This document shows positions 48,093 through 57,950 of a stretch of 64,000 nucleotides of DNA, piece by piece. Position numbers and translations under genes: made by a program. Origin of the DNA: Roseomonas sp. HF4 (GTDB taxonomy: Bacteria > Pseudomonadota > Alphaproteobacteria > Acetobacterales > Acetobacteraceae); contig NZ_STGD01000013.1 of the NCBI RefSeq assembly GCF_005222755.1, positions 1 through 64,000 of the forward strand. The letters are read 5' to 3'. How positions within the stretch are numbered: position 1 is the first letter of the stretch; every line of letters starts with the position of its first letter. A model generated the notes under the pieces. The model was not told the origin of the DNA. It made no database searches and saw only the letters and a program-made list of their open reading frames with translations.

Positions 48093-48625
48093 GCTTCCCC
48101 CCCGGGCAGCGGCCGGATGCCCCGGGGATCCTCCGAAGGGTTCAGCGCGACGCCGCCCGCGGGGCCCTCCCGCCAGGCGCGCAGCGCCCACCGGACGGAG
48201 GGAAAGGCGAGATCGTCCCAGGGAATGTCGCCCCAGGCGAAGCGCCGCACCTCCAGGCTTTCGGGCCCCGCCTCGAAGCCCGGTTCCGCCAGCCGGGCGC
48301 GGAAGATGACCTGCACTTGGCCAAGGCGGGCGATGGAATAGACGGCGAGCACGCCCTCGAGCGCGATGCACGCGCGCGCTTCCTCCCAGGCCTCCCGGCG
48401 GGCACCTTCCTCGACGGTCTCGCCCATTTCCATGTAGCCGGCGGGAATGGTCCAGAAGCCCGAGCGCGGCTCGATCGCGCGGCGGCAGAGCAGGACGGTG
48501 TCGCCTTCGGCGACGATGGAGCCCACCACCACCTTTGGGTTTTCGTAGGCCACGTGCCCGCAATCGGGGCACATCAGGCGCTCGCGGTCGTCGCCTTCGG
48601 GGATGCGCCGGACGAAACGGGACAT
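48089..48625 (-). CDS. Nudix hydrolase with N-terminal zinc ribbon
   Basis: A 178-residue protein with a CxxC segment (RLMCPDCGHVAYENPKVVVG) preceding a Nudix fold whose box is GYMEMGETVEEGARREAWEEA. This arrangement matches the ADP-ribose/NADH pyrophosphatase-like Nudix group. ATG 48625 (MSRFVRRIPEGDDRERL) is chosen over an upstream in-frame ATG that lacks conservation. It is coupled to the small exported protein by a GTGA overlap. Confidence 0.87.
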   Translation of the reverse strand: MSRFVRRIPEGDDRERLMCPDCGHVAYENPKVVVGSIVAEGDTVLLCRRAIEPRSGFWTIPAGYMEMGETVEEGARREAWEEARACIALEGVLAVYSIARLGQVQVIFRARLAEPGFEAGPESLEVRRFAWGDIPWDDLAFPSVRWALRAWREGPAGGVALNPSEDPRGIRPLPGGEA

Positions 48626-48682
48626 GCCGGCAGGATGCCGCCGCGCCCCGCGCCGCTGCAAGGCTTCGCCGCGACGGGCGGG

Positions 48683-48901
48683 TCAGACCCTGACGTCGAG
48701 CAGCGAGCCGCGCGGCATGGTCTGGGCCGGCGGCGCGCTGCCCGCCGGCGGCGCCGACTGCAGGATGCGCTGCGGCGGCGGCGGCGCGCCGCGCGCGGCC
48801 TCGGCCGTTCGGTCGGGCCCGCGCACCGGCTGGATGCCGGCGGTGCGGCCGACTTCCTGTGTGAAGGCGGCAAGGGAATTCGCGCTGATCATGCGCAGCA
48901 T
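48683..48901 (-). CDS. Small conserved-looking protein, 72 residues
   Basis: Reads MLRMISANSLAAFTQEVGRT at the start and ends PRGSLLDVRV, with a Pro/Ala-rich middle. No signal peptide or known motif is recognised. Support is compact fit in the gap between pgk and the Nudix gene on the same strand and a plausible start; an internal ATG at 48892 is an alternative. The high G+C content means a spurious frame of this length is possible. Confidence 0.45.
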   Translation of the reverse strand: MLRMISANSLAAFTQEVGRTAGIQPVRGPDRTAEAARGAPPPPQRILQSAPPAGSAPPAQTMPRGSLLDVRV

Positions 48902-48979
48902 TGTCCAGGTCAGCCGTGAAGAATGGCTTAAACCCGAGCGGTTTCGGGGCCGGGACGGGCGAGGGGGGGCGATGCGCAT

Positions 48980-48996
48980 GGCCGCAGCCTGCGGCC
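48980..48996 (-). terminator. Hairpin downstream of pgk (possible terminator)
   Basis: A perfect 7-base stem GGCCGCA / TGCGGCC with a 3-base loop lies 63 bases after the pgk stop, in the minus-strand direction. No T-run follows, so intrinsic termination is doubtful. The surrounding 48902-49058 contains no convincing gene. Confidence 0.35.
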
Positions 48997-49058
48997 GATC
49001 CCCGTTAACCTTCCAGCAACCTGTGGCTGTATCCTGGGCTGGGCAGGAGGGGGCGCGA

Positions 49059-50252
49059 TCAATCCGCCTGGAGCGCCGCGACCCCCGGCAGCGTCTTGCC
49101 TTCAAGCCATTCCAGGAAGGCCCCGCCGGCCGACGAGACATAGGTCATGCGCTCCGCCACCCCGGCATGGCGGAGCGCCGCGACCGTGTCCCCCCCGCCG
49201 GCGATCGACTTCAGGGCGCCGGACTGGGTCAGCGACGCCACCGTCTCGGCCAGCGCGACCGTCGCGGCGTCGAAGGGCGGCGTCTCGAAGGCGCCGAGCG
49301 GGCCGTTCCAGACCAGCGTCGAGGCGCTGCGCAGGCGCTGCTCGATCGCGCGCTCGGTCTCCGGTCCGACATCGAGGGCCATGGCATCGGCCGGAACGGC
49401 CCCGGCGCGCACCGTGCGGGTCGGCGGGTGCGGCCTGAATTCATCGGCCACGACCAGGTCCACCGGCAGCACGATCTCGCAATCGGCGCCGCTTGCGGCG
49501 TCGAGGATGGCGCGCGCTGACGCGTGCAGATCAGGCTCCTGCAGCGACTTGCCCATGGCATGGCCCTGCGCGGCGAGGAAGGTGTTCGCCATCGCGCCGC
49601 CGATCACGAGCACATCGACCTTCTTCATCAGGTTGCCGAGCAGGTCGAGCTTGGTCGAGACCTTGGCGCCGCCGACGATCGCCACCACCGGCCGCGCCGG
49701 ATTGCCGAGCGCGGCGTCGAGCGCCTTCAACTCCGCCTCCATCAGGCGCCCGGCAAAGGCGGGCAGCAGGTGCGCGACGCCTTCCGTGCTCGCATGCGCG
49801 CGGTGCGCGGCCGAGAAGGCGTCGTTCACGTAGGCGTCCGCCAGCGTCGCGAGCGCCGCGGCCATGGCGGGGTCGTTCGCCTCCTCCCCGGCATGGAAGC
49901 GCGTGTTCTCGAGCAGCAGGATGTCCCCGTCCTTCATCGCGGCGACGGCGGCCTCGGCCGCCGGGCCGATGCAGTCGTCGGCCCAGGCGACCGGCCGGCG
50001 CAGTGCGGCCGACAGCGCCTCCTGCAGCGGCTTGAGCGACATCTCGGGCACGCGCCTGCCCTTCGGCCGGTCGAAATGGCTGCAGACGATCACCCGCGCG
50101 CCGTCATTGGCCAGTTCCGCGATGGTGGGACACATCCGCTCGATCCGCGTCCGGTCGGTGATGCGGCCGTCCTTGACCGGCACGTTGAGGTCCGCGCGCA
50201 GCAGGACGCGCTTTCCCTTGGCATCCAGCGCGTCGATCGTACGGTAGGACAT
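49059..50252 (-). CDS. pgk: Phosphoglycerate kinase
   Basis: Glycolytic and gluconeogenic kinase, also used in the Calvin cycle. The 397-residue protein has the substrate-binding [72 protein letters not shown] and the nucleotide-binding end [16 protein letters not shown] with [18 protein letters not shown]. The length is typical. No gap or fba gene is adjacent. Its start is only 30 bases from a divergent gene. Confidence 0.97.
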   Translation of the reverse strand: MSYRTIDALDAKGKRVLLRADLNVPVKDGRITDRTRIERMCPTIAELANDGARVIVCSHFDRPKGRRVPEMSLKPLQEALSAALRRPVAWADDCIGPAAEAAVAAMKDGDILLLENTRFHAGEEANDPAMAAALATLADAYVNDAFSAAHRAHASTEGVAHLLPAFAGRLMEAELKALDAALGNPARPVVAIVGGAKVSTKLDLLGNLMKKVDVLVIGGAMANTFLAAQGHAMGKSLQEPDLHASARAILDAASGADCEIVLPVDLVVADEFRPHPPTRTVRAGAVPADAMALDVGPETERAIEQRLRSASTLVWNGPLGAFETPPFDAATVALAETVASLTQSGALKSIAGGGDTVAALRHAGVAERMTYVSSAGGAFLEWLEGKTLPGVAALQAD

Positions 50253-50282
50253 CGCGTGAAGATCCTGGCGAGGAGGGACGGA

Positions 50283-50669
50283 ATGATACGGTGGGCCGCA
50301 GTGTTCCTGATGCTTCCGGTCCTAGCATCGGCGCAGCAGGCGTTCCAGTTGCCCTCGGGCAACATTCACTGTGCGGTGTTCGAGGGCGAGCTGCGCTGCG
50401 ACGTTCTGAACTTCTCCTACGCGCGTCCGCCGCGCCCGCCCGGCTGCGACCTCGACTGGGGCGGCGCGGTGATGCTCGGCGGCAAGGGGCCGGCCGGCGT
50501 CATCTGCCATGGGGACACGGTGGCGGACCCGGGCAACCCCGTGCTCGGCTACGGTCGCGCCTGGCAGGGGCCTGGGATGGCCTGCACCGCGGCGCCGACC
50601 GGCCTCAGATGTGCCAATGGCGACGGCCGGGGCTTCGAGATGGCGCGGGCGCGGCTGCGGCTGTTCTGA
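50283..50669 (+). CDS. Small secreted protein, DUF6636-like
   Basis: A 128-residue precursor with signal peptide ([18 protein letters not shown]) and a Cys-rich domain: [47 protein letters not shown] and [20 protein letters not shown]. Six cysteines suggest three disulfides. The pattern resembles the DUF6636 family of exported proteins, function unknown. AGGAGGGA lies upstream of the ATG. It is divergent from pgk, with 30 bases for both promoters. Confidence 0.7.
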   Translation: MIRWAAVFLMLPVLASAQQAFQLPSGNIHCAVFEGELRCDVLNFSYARPPRPPGCDLDWGGAVMLGGKGPAGVICHGDTVADPGNPVLGYGRAWQGPGMACTAAPTGLRCANGDGRGFEMARARLRLF

Positions 50670-50718
50670 TCGCCGACCGCCGGTTTCGCGCGTCCGCGAA
50701 GCGTCCTATTCCAGCGCC

Positions 50719-51588
50719 ATGCCTGCCAGTGCCATGCCGGATCCCGCCCTGACGCGCCACATCGACGCCTGCAACAACGTCGCCTCGCCGGCGGGGCTCA
50801 TTCCGTTCCGCCTGGGCGCGGCGCAGGTGGGCTGGATGACGGCGGACCTGGCGCAGGCGCTGACCTTCCGCCCGCGCGACTTCCATTTCGATGCCGATGG
50901 CGTGGCGCTGGCCGGCCGGCTCCGCAGCCCCGGCCAGCGGAGCGAGGCCCTGTCCCGCACCCTGCCCGCGCTCGCCGCCGGCGGCTTCCTTAGGATCCGC
51001 GGCGAGCCCTTCGACGTGCGGGAGACGAGCGACGGCCCGGTGCTCGCCACGCTCGACCGCGGCGCCCTGCCGGCCTTCGGCGTCATGTCGCAGGGCGTGC
51101 ATGTGAACGGCCTGGTGCGCCGCGCGGACGGGCTGCATCTCTGGGTCGCCATCCGGGCGAAGGACAAGGCGGTGGCGCCGGGGCAGCTCGACAACGTCGT
51201 CGCCGGCGGCATCCCCGCGGGGCTCTCGGCCGAGGAGACGCTGGTGAAGGAAGCGGCCGAGGAGGCCTGCCTGCCGCCCGCCCTGGCGGCGACGGCGCGC
51301 CCGGTGGGCCGCGTCTCCTACGTCATGCGCAATGCCGAGGGGCTGCGCCGCGACGTGCTGCATTGCTTCGACCTCGACCTGCCGGAGGGCGTGGTGCCGC
51401 GACCGGGCGACGACGAGGTCGAGCGCTTCGAGCTCTGGCCCGCCGCGCGCGTGCTGGCGGCGGTGCGCGGCACCGACGACGTCAAGTTCAACGTCAACCT
51501 GGTGCTGATCGACCTGTTCCTGCGCGAGGGGCTGGTCGCGGACCCGGACGGCAGCCTGCGCGCGGGCCTCGACCAGGGGCCGGATTGA
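50719..51588 (+). CDS. Nudix hydrolase with N-terminal DUF4743 domain
   Basis: A 289-residue protein. Residues 1-110 match the DUF4743 region seen before Nudix domains of the thiamine-pyrophosphokinase-related/eukaryote TPK3-like group (HIDACNNVASPAGLIPF, VGWMTADLAQAL). The Nudix part has WVAIRAKDKAVAPGQLDNVV and box GGIPAGLSAEETLVKEAAEEA, with Lys for the usual Arg. An ending FNVNLVLIDLFLREGLV fits the family. ATG 50719 or 50734 may be the start. It lies ahead of a coq7-like gene in the same direction. Confidence 0.8.
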   Translation: MPASAMPDPALTRHIDACNNVASPAGLIPFRLGAAQVGWMTADLAQALTFRPRDFHFDADGVALAGRLRSPGQRSEALSRTLPALAAGGFLRIRGEPFDVRETSDGPVLATLDRGALPAFGVMSQGVHVNGLVRRADGLHLWVAIRAKDKAVAPGQLDNVVAGGIPAGLSAEETLVKEAAEEACLPPALAATARPVGRVSYVMRNAEGLRRDVLHCFDLDLPEGVVPRPGDDEVERFELWPAARVLAAVRGTDDVKFNVNLVLIDLFLREGLVADPDGSLRAGLDQGPD

Positions 51589-51618
51589 CCGCCGGCCGTA
51601 TGGCGCCATCTGCGGCGC

Positions 51619-52173
51619 ATGAGCAGCACCACCGCCGACCGCACCATCCCCGCCGCCTGGCCCGCCTGGCTGGTGGGCGAACTCCGTTCCGACCATGCCG
51701 GGGAGACCGGGGCGGTCAGGATCTACGACGGCATCCTGGCCTTCAGCCGCGACCCGGCCGTGCGCGATTTCGCGGAGCGGCACCGCGCGACCGAGCAGGG
51801 CCATCTCGACCTGCTGGAGGACCTCCTGCCGCGCGCCGAGCGCAGCCGGCTGCTGCCCATCTGGCGCGTCGCCGGCTGGCTGACCGGCGCGCTGCCCGCC
51901 CTGTTCGGCCCGCGCGCCGTCTTCGCGACCGTGGACGCGGTCGAAACCTTCGTCGACCATCATTACCGAGCCCAGACCGAGCGTCTGGAGCGCGAGCGCA
52001 TCCTGCCCGAGATCCACGCCCTGCTGGAGCGCTGCCGTGAGGAGGAGGTCCACCACCGCGACGAAGCGCGCGAGGCCGGTGCGGGCCCGGCCCATGGCCC
52101 CGTGCTGCGCGCCTGGGCCTGGGTGGTGGGAAGCGGTTCCGCGGCGGCCGTGGCGGCCGCGAAGCGCATCTGA
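51619..52173 (+). CDS. coq7: Demethoxyubiquinone hydroxylase COQ7-like
   Basis: A 184-residue di-iron hydroxylase that adds the last ring hydroxyl in ubiquinone synthesis. Iron-ligand motifs are seen: Glu in ELRSDHAGETGAV, ERHRATEQGHLDLLE (ExxH), VDAVETFVDHHY and CREEEVHHRDEA (ExxH). The C-terminal GPVLRAWAWVVGSGSAAAV is hydrophobic, suiting membrane association. The length is normal for the alphaproteobacterial form. Confidence 0.9.
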   Translation: MSSTTADRTIPAAWPAWLVGELRSDHAGETGAVRIYDGILAFSRDPAVRDFAERHRATEQGHLDLLEDLLPRAERSRLLPIWRVAGWLTGALPALFGPRAVFATVDAVETFVDHHYRAQTERLERERILPEIHALLERCREEEVHHRDEAREAGAGPAHGPVLRAWAWVVGSGSAAAVAAAKRI

Positions 52174-52189
52174 GCGCCGCACGCACCGA

Positions 52190-52203
52190 TTGCAGGCCTG
52201 CAA
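52190..52203. promoter_or_regulatory. Perfect 14-bp palindrome after coq7
   Basis: TTGCAGGCCTGCAA reads the same on both strands and lies 17 bases after the coq7-like stop, in the 133-base gap before the coiled-coil lipoprotein gene. It could be an operator for the downstream gene or part of a termination structure. No second copy was noted nearby. Confidence 0.35.
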
Positions 52204-52227
52204 CCACAGGGGGCGGGACTCGCCAGC

Positions 52228-52263
52228 GCCGGCCGGGCATAAGACTATGCCTGATCGGCCGGC
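52228..52263 (+). promoter_or_regulatory. Nested stem-loop upstream of the coiled-coil lipoprotein gene
   Basis: An outer seven-base stem GCCGGCC (52228-52234) / GGCCGGC (52257-52263) encloses an inner six-base stem GGCATA (52236-52241) / TATGCC (52246-52251) with loop AGAC. It ends 43 bases before the ATG at 52307. No T-run follows. It may act as a leader structure, a terminator for coq7, or both. Confidence 0.4.
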
Positions 52264-52306
52264 GATTCCGGCCCCATGACGTGACTGACAGGAGAGGCCT
52301 GCTGCC

Positions 52307-54055
<1,749 letters not shown>

Positions 54056-54134
54056 CCGGCCGGCCGGCAGCGTAACCGCGGCGACCGCCGCGGCGAAGTC
54101 CTCCGGATACGCAATCTTCCGGAGGACACGCGAC

Positions 54135-54635
54135 ATGCCGACCCGCCCCCATGCCCGTCGTAGCGGTACGCTGCCGCGGCTTCTCGCGGCCTTCGTCATG
54201 CTGGCAGGCTTTGCCATGCCGGCCGCGGCGCAGGATGCCGGGCTGGTCACCCGCGCCAGCGCCCATGCGCCGCGCGTGACGCTCGACCGCTTCGCCGCCG
54301 CCGTGCGGGAAGCGGGTTGGGTCGTCTTCACCGAGGTGGACCATGCCGCGGCGGCGCAGGCCGTCGGCATGACGCTGCGGCCGCGCACCGTGGTGCTGTT
54401 CGGCAATCCGCGCGCCGGCACGCCGGGCATGGCGGCGAACCCGACGCTCGCGATCGACCTGCCGATGCGCGTGCTGGTCTGGCAGGATGATGCCGGCGTC
54501 ACGCAGGTCACCCGCAACACCGGGCAGGACCTGGCCATTCGGGTCTTCGCCCGGCATGGCGTGACCGTGCCGCCGCAGGGGCAGCTCGCGACCGACGCCT
54601 TCATCGACGGCCTGGTCCGCAAGGCGGCGGAATAG
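54135..54635 (+). CDS. DUF302 domain exported protein
   Basis: A 166-residue precursor with signal peptide (LLAAFVMLAGFAMPAAAQ) and a DUF302 domain: RFAAAVREAGWVVFTEVDHA, the typical LRPRTVVLFGNPRAGTP, ANPTLAIDLPMRVLVWQDD and IRVFARHGVTVP. DUF302 proteins are small periplasmic proteins of unknown function often near sulfur or redox transport genes. It ends one base before the GTG start of the YeeE/YedE gene. GGAGGA precedes the ATG. Confidence 0.85.
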   Translation: MPTRPHARRSGTLPRLLAAFVMLAGFAMPAAAQDAGLVTRASAHAPRVTLDRFAAAVREAGWVVFTEVDHAAAAQAVGMTLRPRTVVLFGNPRAGTPGMAANPTLAIDLPMRVLVWQDDAGVTQVTRNTGQDLAIRVFARHGVTVPPQGQLATDAFIDGLVRKAAE

Positions 54636-54636
54636 C

Positions 54637-55752
54637 GTGGCGGGCAGCCTCGCCCGGCCGGCGCCGCGCGCGCATCCGGCGGGGCTGGCGCTCGGGCTCG
54701 CCGGCCTGGTTACGCTGGCGGTGGCGGCGATGCGCCTCGAGGATCCTGCGCTGCTGCCGGTGCTGGCCGTCTCGGCCGCGCTCGGCGCCGCCTTCGTGCT
54801 GCTCGACTATGGCTTCACCGGCGGCTTTCGCGCCTTCCTGGAGGAGCGTGACGGCCGCGTGCTCGGCGCTGCCTTCGTGGTGCCGGCGGTGGCCGCGCTC
54901 GTCGTGCTGCCGGTCGGCGCGACGATGCCCGGCTATGGTCGATTCGTCGCCCCGGTCGGGCCGTCGCTGGTGGTGGGCGCCGCCGTTTTCGGCGTCGGCA
55001 TGATGCTGGCCAATGGCTGCGGCTCGGGCGCGCTGGTGGCGGCGGGGCAGGGGGCGCGCCGGATGTTCGTGGCGCTGCCCTTCTTCTGCCTGGGCGGCGT
55101 GCTCGGCTCGCTGCTGCTGCCGGCGGCGCTGCGGTTGCCGGGGGTCGAGGTGGATCTCGCCGCGCCGTTCGGGCCCTGGACCGGGCTGCTGGCGGTGGAG
55201 GCGCTGCTCCTGGCCATGGCCCTGGCCGTGCTGCGGGGCGCGCGTCCGGCGCCGGCGAAGGTGCTGCCGGGTGTCGTGATCGGCCTGCTCGCGGCGCTGC
55301 TGTTCCTGGTTTCGGGCATGCCCTGGGGCATCACGATGGGGCTGACGCTCTGGGGCGCGAAGGCCGGGCAGGCGGTGGGCATCGACCTGACCGGCACTGA
55401 ATTCTGGGCGGAGGGCTGGACCCGCGCCGCGCTGGACGGGCCCGTGCTGGCGATGCACGGCGTGCTCGGCGATGCCGGCATCGTCGCGGGCGCGCTGGCG
55501 GCGGCGGCGGCGACCGGGCGGCTCCGGCACATGGCGCCGATCGGCTGGCGCGGCGCGCTCGGCGGCGCGCTGGGCGGGCTGCTCATGGGCGTCGGCGCGC
55601 GGCTGTCCTTCGGCTGCAACGTGGGCGCCTTCCTGGGCGGGGCGTCCTCCGGCAGCCTGCACGGCTTCGCGTGGATTCTTGCCGTACTGCCCGGATGCTG
55701 GCTCGGCCTCAGGCTGCGGCCGGCCTTCGCGCTACCGGCCAGGCCAGGCTGA
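54637..55752 (+). CDS. YeeE/YedE family sulfur-compound transporter
   Basis: A 371-residue integral membrane protein with about nine to ten hydrophobic segments. Conserved cysteines occur in MMLANGCGSGALVAAGQG and GARLSFGCNVGAFLGGASSGSLHG, the two inverted-repeat pore motifs of the YeeE/YedE (TsuA) family that import thiosulfate. The GTG start at 54637 follows the DUF302 stop by one base. In a thiosulfate-oxidising strain it might supply assimilation of thiosulfate or sulfane sulfur. Its 3' end overlaps a minus-strand gene by 44 bases. Confidence 0.87.
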   Translation: MAGSLARPAPRAHPAGLALGLAGLVTLAVAAMRLEDPALLPVLAVSAALGAAFVLLDYGFTGGFRAFLEERDGRVLGAAFVVPAVAALVVLPVGATMPGYGRFVAPVGPSLVVGAAVFGVGMMLANGCGSGALVAAGQGARRMFVALPFFCLGGVLGSLLLPAALRLPGVEVDLAAPFGPWTGLLAVEALLLAMALAVLRGARPAPAKVLPGVVIGLLAALLFLVSGMPWGITMGLTLWGAKAGQAVGIDLTGTEFWAEGWTRAALDGPVLAMHGVLGDAGIVAGALAAAAATGRLRHMAPIGWRGALGGALGGLLMGVGARLSFGCNVGAFLGGASSGSLHGFAWILAVLPGCWLGLRLRPAFALPARPG

Positions 55753-56575
55753 CCGGCGTGATCGGCATGCCGCGGCGCGCGCGCTCCGCCGGCGGTAGCA
55801 CGTCGCAGGACGGCCAGATGCCGGTGCGCAGCGCCGTCGTATAGCCCTCGGGCAGGCCCGCGGCGCGCATCGCCGCCGCCGCGCCGGCATGGTCGTAGTC
55901 CAGCGGCACGATCTCGATGCCGAGGCCGCCTGCGTCCGGCGTCAGGACCGCGAACCAGCCGCGCGGCGTGCCGTCGTCGGCCGGCATGCCGATGGCGCCG
56001 GCGTTGAGCCACAGCGCGGGCCCGATGCCGCGCGCGAAGGGAATGCCGCAATGCCCCGCGATAACGCCGTCGCAGCCGGTGGCCGCGATCTCGGCCGCCA
56101 GCACGGCGTCGGGCGAGGAGGCGAACAGGAAGCGGCTGACATCCCCGGCCCCGCCATGGATCACCGCCAGCCGCCGGCCATCCGGCAGCGCCACTGCCAT
56201 GCGGCGCGGCCGGGCGGCCATCCAGTCGCGCTGCGCCGCCGTCACCTGGCGCGCCGCATGGGCGTACCAGGCGCGGGAGAGCAGGTCGCAGGCGGTGCCG
56301 TCCTCGAAGCCGCAGCCGCAATCAACGGCGCCGGCGGCCAGGTTCTCCTCGCAATTTCCCAGCAGGACATGGATGCCGCTCGCCATGACCAGGTCGCAGC
56401 AGGCCGCGGCGTCCGCGCCATAGGCCACGACATCGCCGGTACAGATCACGCGCGCGGGCGGGATGGCGCGGCGCGCCGCCTCGGCCAGCAGCGCGCGGGT
56501 CGCCTGCAGGTTGGAATAGGGGCCGCCGAACACCAGCAGCGGCTCGTCGGCGGGGATCACGAGGGGGTCAGGCAT
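55709..56575 (-). CDS. Calcineurin-like phosphoesterase next to a PhnDEC-type transporter
   Basis: A 288-residue protein of the YfcE-like group with degenerate motif I (LLVFGGPYSNLQAT instead of DxH), then VICTGDVVAYGADA, VLLGNCEENLA (GNCEE replacing GNHD), LAVIHGGAGDV and VIAGHCGIPFARG (GHxG). Metal-binding residues differ from the canonical set, so activity may be altered. Its start overlaps the ABC ATPase stop by 19 bases, placing it last in a phnD-phnE-phnC-like operon. Its 3' end overlaps the YeeE/YedE gene. Confidence 0.7.
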   Translation of the reverse strand: MPDPLVIPADEPLLVFGGPYSNLQATRALLAEAARRAIPPARVICTGDVVAYGADAAACCDLVMASGIHVLLGNCEENLAAGAVDCGCGFEDGTACDLLSRAWYAHAARQVTAAQRDWMAARPRRMAVALPDGRRLAVIHGGAGDVSRFLFASSPDAVLAAEIAATGCDGVIAGHCGIPFARGIGPALWLNAGAIGMPADDGTPRGWFAVLTPDAGGLGIEIVPLDYDHAGAAAAMRAAGLPEGYTTALRTGIWPSCDVLPPAERARRGMPITPVSLAWPVARRPAAA

Positions 56576-57204
56576 CCATCCTCCAGGCGCAGCACGCGGT
56601 CGGCGAAGCGGGCGGCAAGGCCAGGCTGGTGCAGGGAGACAAGGATGGGCAATCCCTGCGCCAGCGCCAGGTCCCGCAGCAGGCCGAGCACGCCCTCGGC
56701 GGTGGCGGGGTCGAGGCTGGCCACGGGCTCGTCCGCCAGCAGCACCGGGGCACGCTGCACGAGCGCGCGCGCGATCGCCACGCGCTGCCGCTGCCCGCCC
56801 GAGAGCCGGTCGGCGCGGCGTGCCTCGAGTCCATCCAGCCCGACCGCCGCCAGCGCTTCGTCCGCCGCCGCGACCTCGGCCCGCGGCCAGAGGCGCAGCG
56901 CCGCACGCCAGAATCCCATCCGCGCCAGCGCGCCGACCAGCACGTTCTCGCGCGCGGTCAGGCGGCCTGCCAGCGCATGCTGCTGGAACACCAGCGCCGG
57001 GCGGCCGCCGGCCAGCACCGCGCCCTCGGCCGGCAGCAGCCCGGCGATCGCGCGCAGCAGTGTCGTCTTGCCCGCGCCGGAGGGGCCCTCCAGCGCCACC
57101 ACCTCCCCCGGCGCGACATCGAGCGAGACGTCGCGCAGCACCGCCCGCCCGCCCAGCGCGACGCTGAGCCCCTGCACCACGAGCCCCGGGCGCGACTGCA
57201 GCAT
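56557..57204 (-). CDS. phnC: ABC transporter ATP-binding protein, PhnC-like
   Basis: A 215-residue ATPase with Walker A GPSGAGKTTLLRAIAGLL, Q-loop LVFQQHALAGRLTARENVLV, signature LSGGQRQRVAIARALVQ and Walker B VLLADEPVASLDP, ending with the H-loop SLHQPGLA. It lacks a C-terminal regulatory domain. The ATG overlaps the permease stop (ATGA), fixing the start. Together with PhnD- and PhnE-like proteins it should import a phosphonate, phosphite or another anionic solute. Confidence 0.9.
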   Translation of the reverse strand: MLQSRPGLVVQGLSVALGGRAVLRDVSLDVAPGEVVALEGPSGAGKTTLLRAIAGLLPAEGAVLAGGRPALVFQQHALAGRLTARENVLVGALARMGFWRAALRLWPRAEVAAADEALAAVGLDGLEARRADRLSGGQRQRVAIARALVQRAPVLLADEPVASLDPATAEGVLGLLRDLALAQGLPILVSLHQPGLAARFADRVLRLEDGCLTPS

Positions 57205-57950
57205 CACAGGAGCCGCCGCCTGAGGGCGGCCGAGAGGCGGTCCGCCGCCAGGGTGAGCGCGACGATGACGATGAGGATCGCGATGACGCGGTTGAAATCC
57301 AGCAGGTCCACCGCGTTCTTGAGCTCCTGCCCGATCCCGCCGGCGCCGACCAGGCCGAGCACGGTCGAGGCACGGATGTTGAATTCCCACACATACAGCA
57401 TCGCCGAGGCCGTCTGCGGCAGTGTCTCCGGCACCAGCACCACGGCCGCGGCCTGCGCGCGGCCGGCGCCGGCGGACCGCGCGGCCTCCATCGGCGCAGG
57501 GTCGGCGGCCTCGAGCGCCTCGGACCACAATTTGCCGAGGCTGCCGGCCGAATGCAGCGCGACACCCAGCATCCCCGCGAAGGGGCCGAGCCCGACCGCG
57601 GCCACGAAGATCAGCGCGAAGACGAAGCCGTCGATGCCGCGCAGCGCATCGAGCAGCGCGCGCACCGGATGGTACATCGCGGGCCATGGTGCCGAGGGCC
57701 GTGCGGCGAGCAACGTCAGCGGCAGCGCCAGCACCGCCGCGACGGTCGTGCCGAGCGTCGCCAGCGCCACCGTCTCGGCCGCGCGCCGCGCGATGTCGCC
57801 GAAGCCCGAGAAATCCGGCGGGAATCCGCCCGCGATCCAGCCCGCCAGCCGCGGCAGGCCCGCCCAGAGCCGGCCGAGGTCGGGTTCCACCAGCCAGACG
57901 CAGGCGGCCTGGATGGCAAGGAATCCGCCGATCCAGGCGGCACGCCGCAT
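57204..57950 (-). CDS. phnE: ABC transporter permease, PhnE-like
   Basis: A 248-residue membrane protein with about six hydrophobic segments and the binding-protein-dependent inner-membrane signature AARSAGAGRAQAAAVVLVPE around the EAA loop, plus GLVGAGGIGQELKNAVDLLD near the C-terminus, typical of PhnE. The Gly-rich GAGGIGQEL and FNRVIAILIVIVALT follow the family. The ATG overlaps the phnD-like stop by one base (57950), and its stop overlaps phnC. Confidence 0.87.
   Translation of the reverse strand: MRRAAWIGGFLAIQAACVWLVEPDLGRLWAGLPRLAGWIAGGFPPDFSGFGDIARRAAETVALATLGTTVAAVLALPLTLLAARPSAPWPAMYHPVRALLDALRGIDGFVFALIFVAAVGLGPFAGMLGVALHSAGSLGKLWSEALEAADPAPMEAARSAGAGRAQAAAVVLVPETLPQTASAMLYVWEFNIRASTVLGLVGAGGIGQELKNAVDLLDFNRVIAILIVIVALTLAADRLSAALRRRLL

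Noticed and set aside
55709-57565. A single long fusion of ABC transporter and phosphoesterase on the minus strand
   Set aside because: The frame upstream of 56575 is out of frame with the ABC ATPase motifs; separate, overlapping genes explain the sequence.
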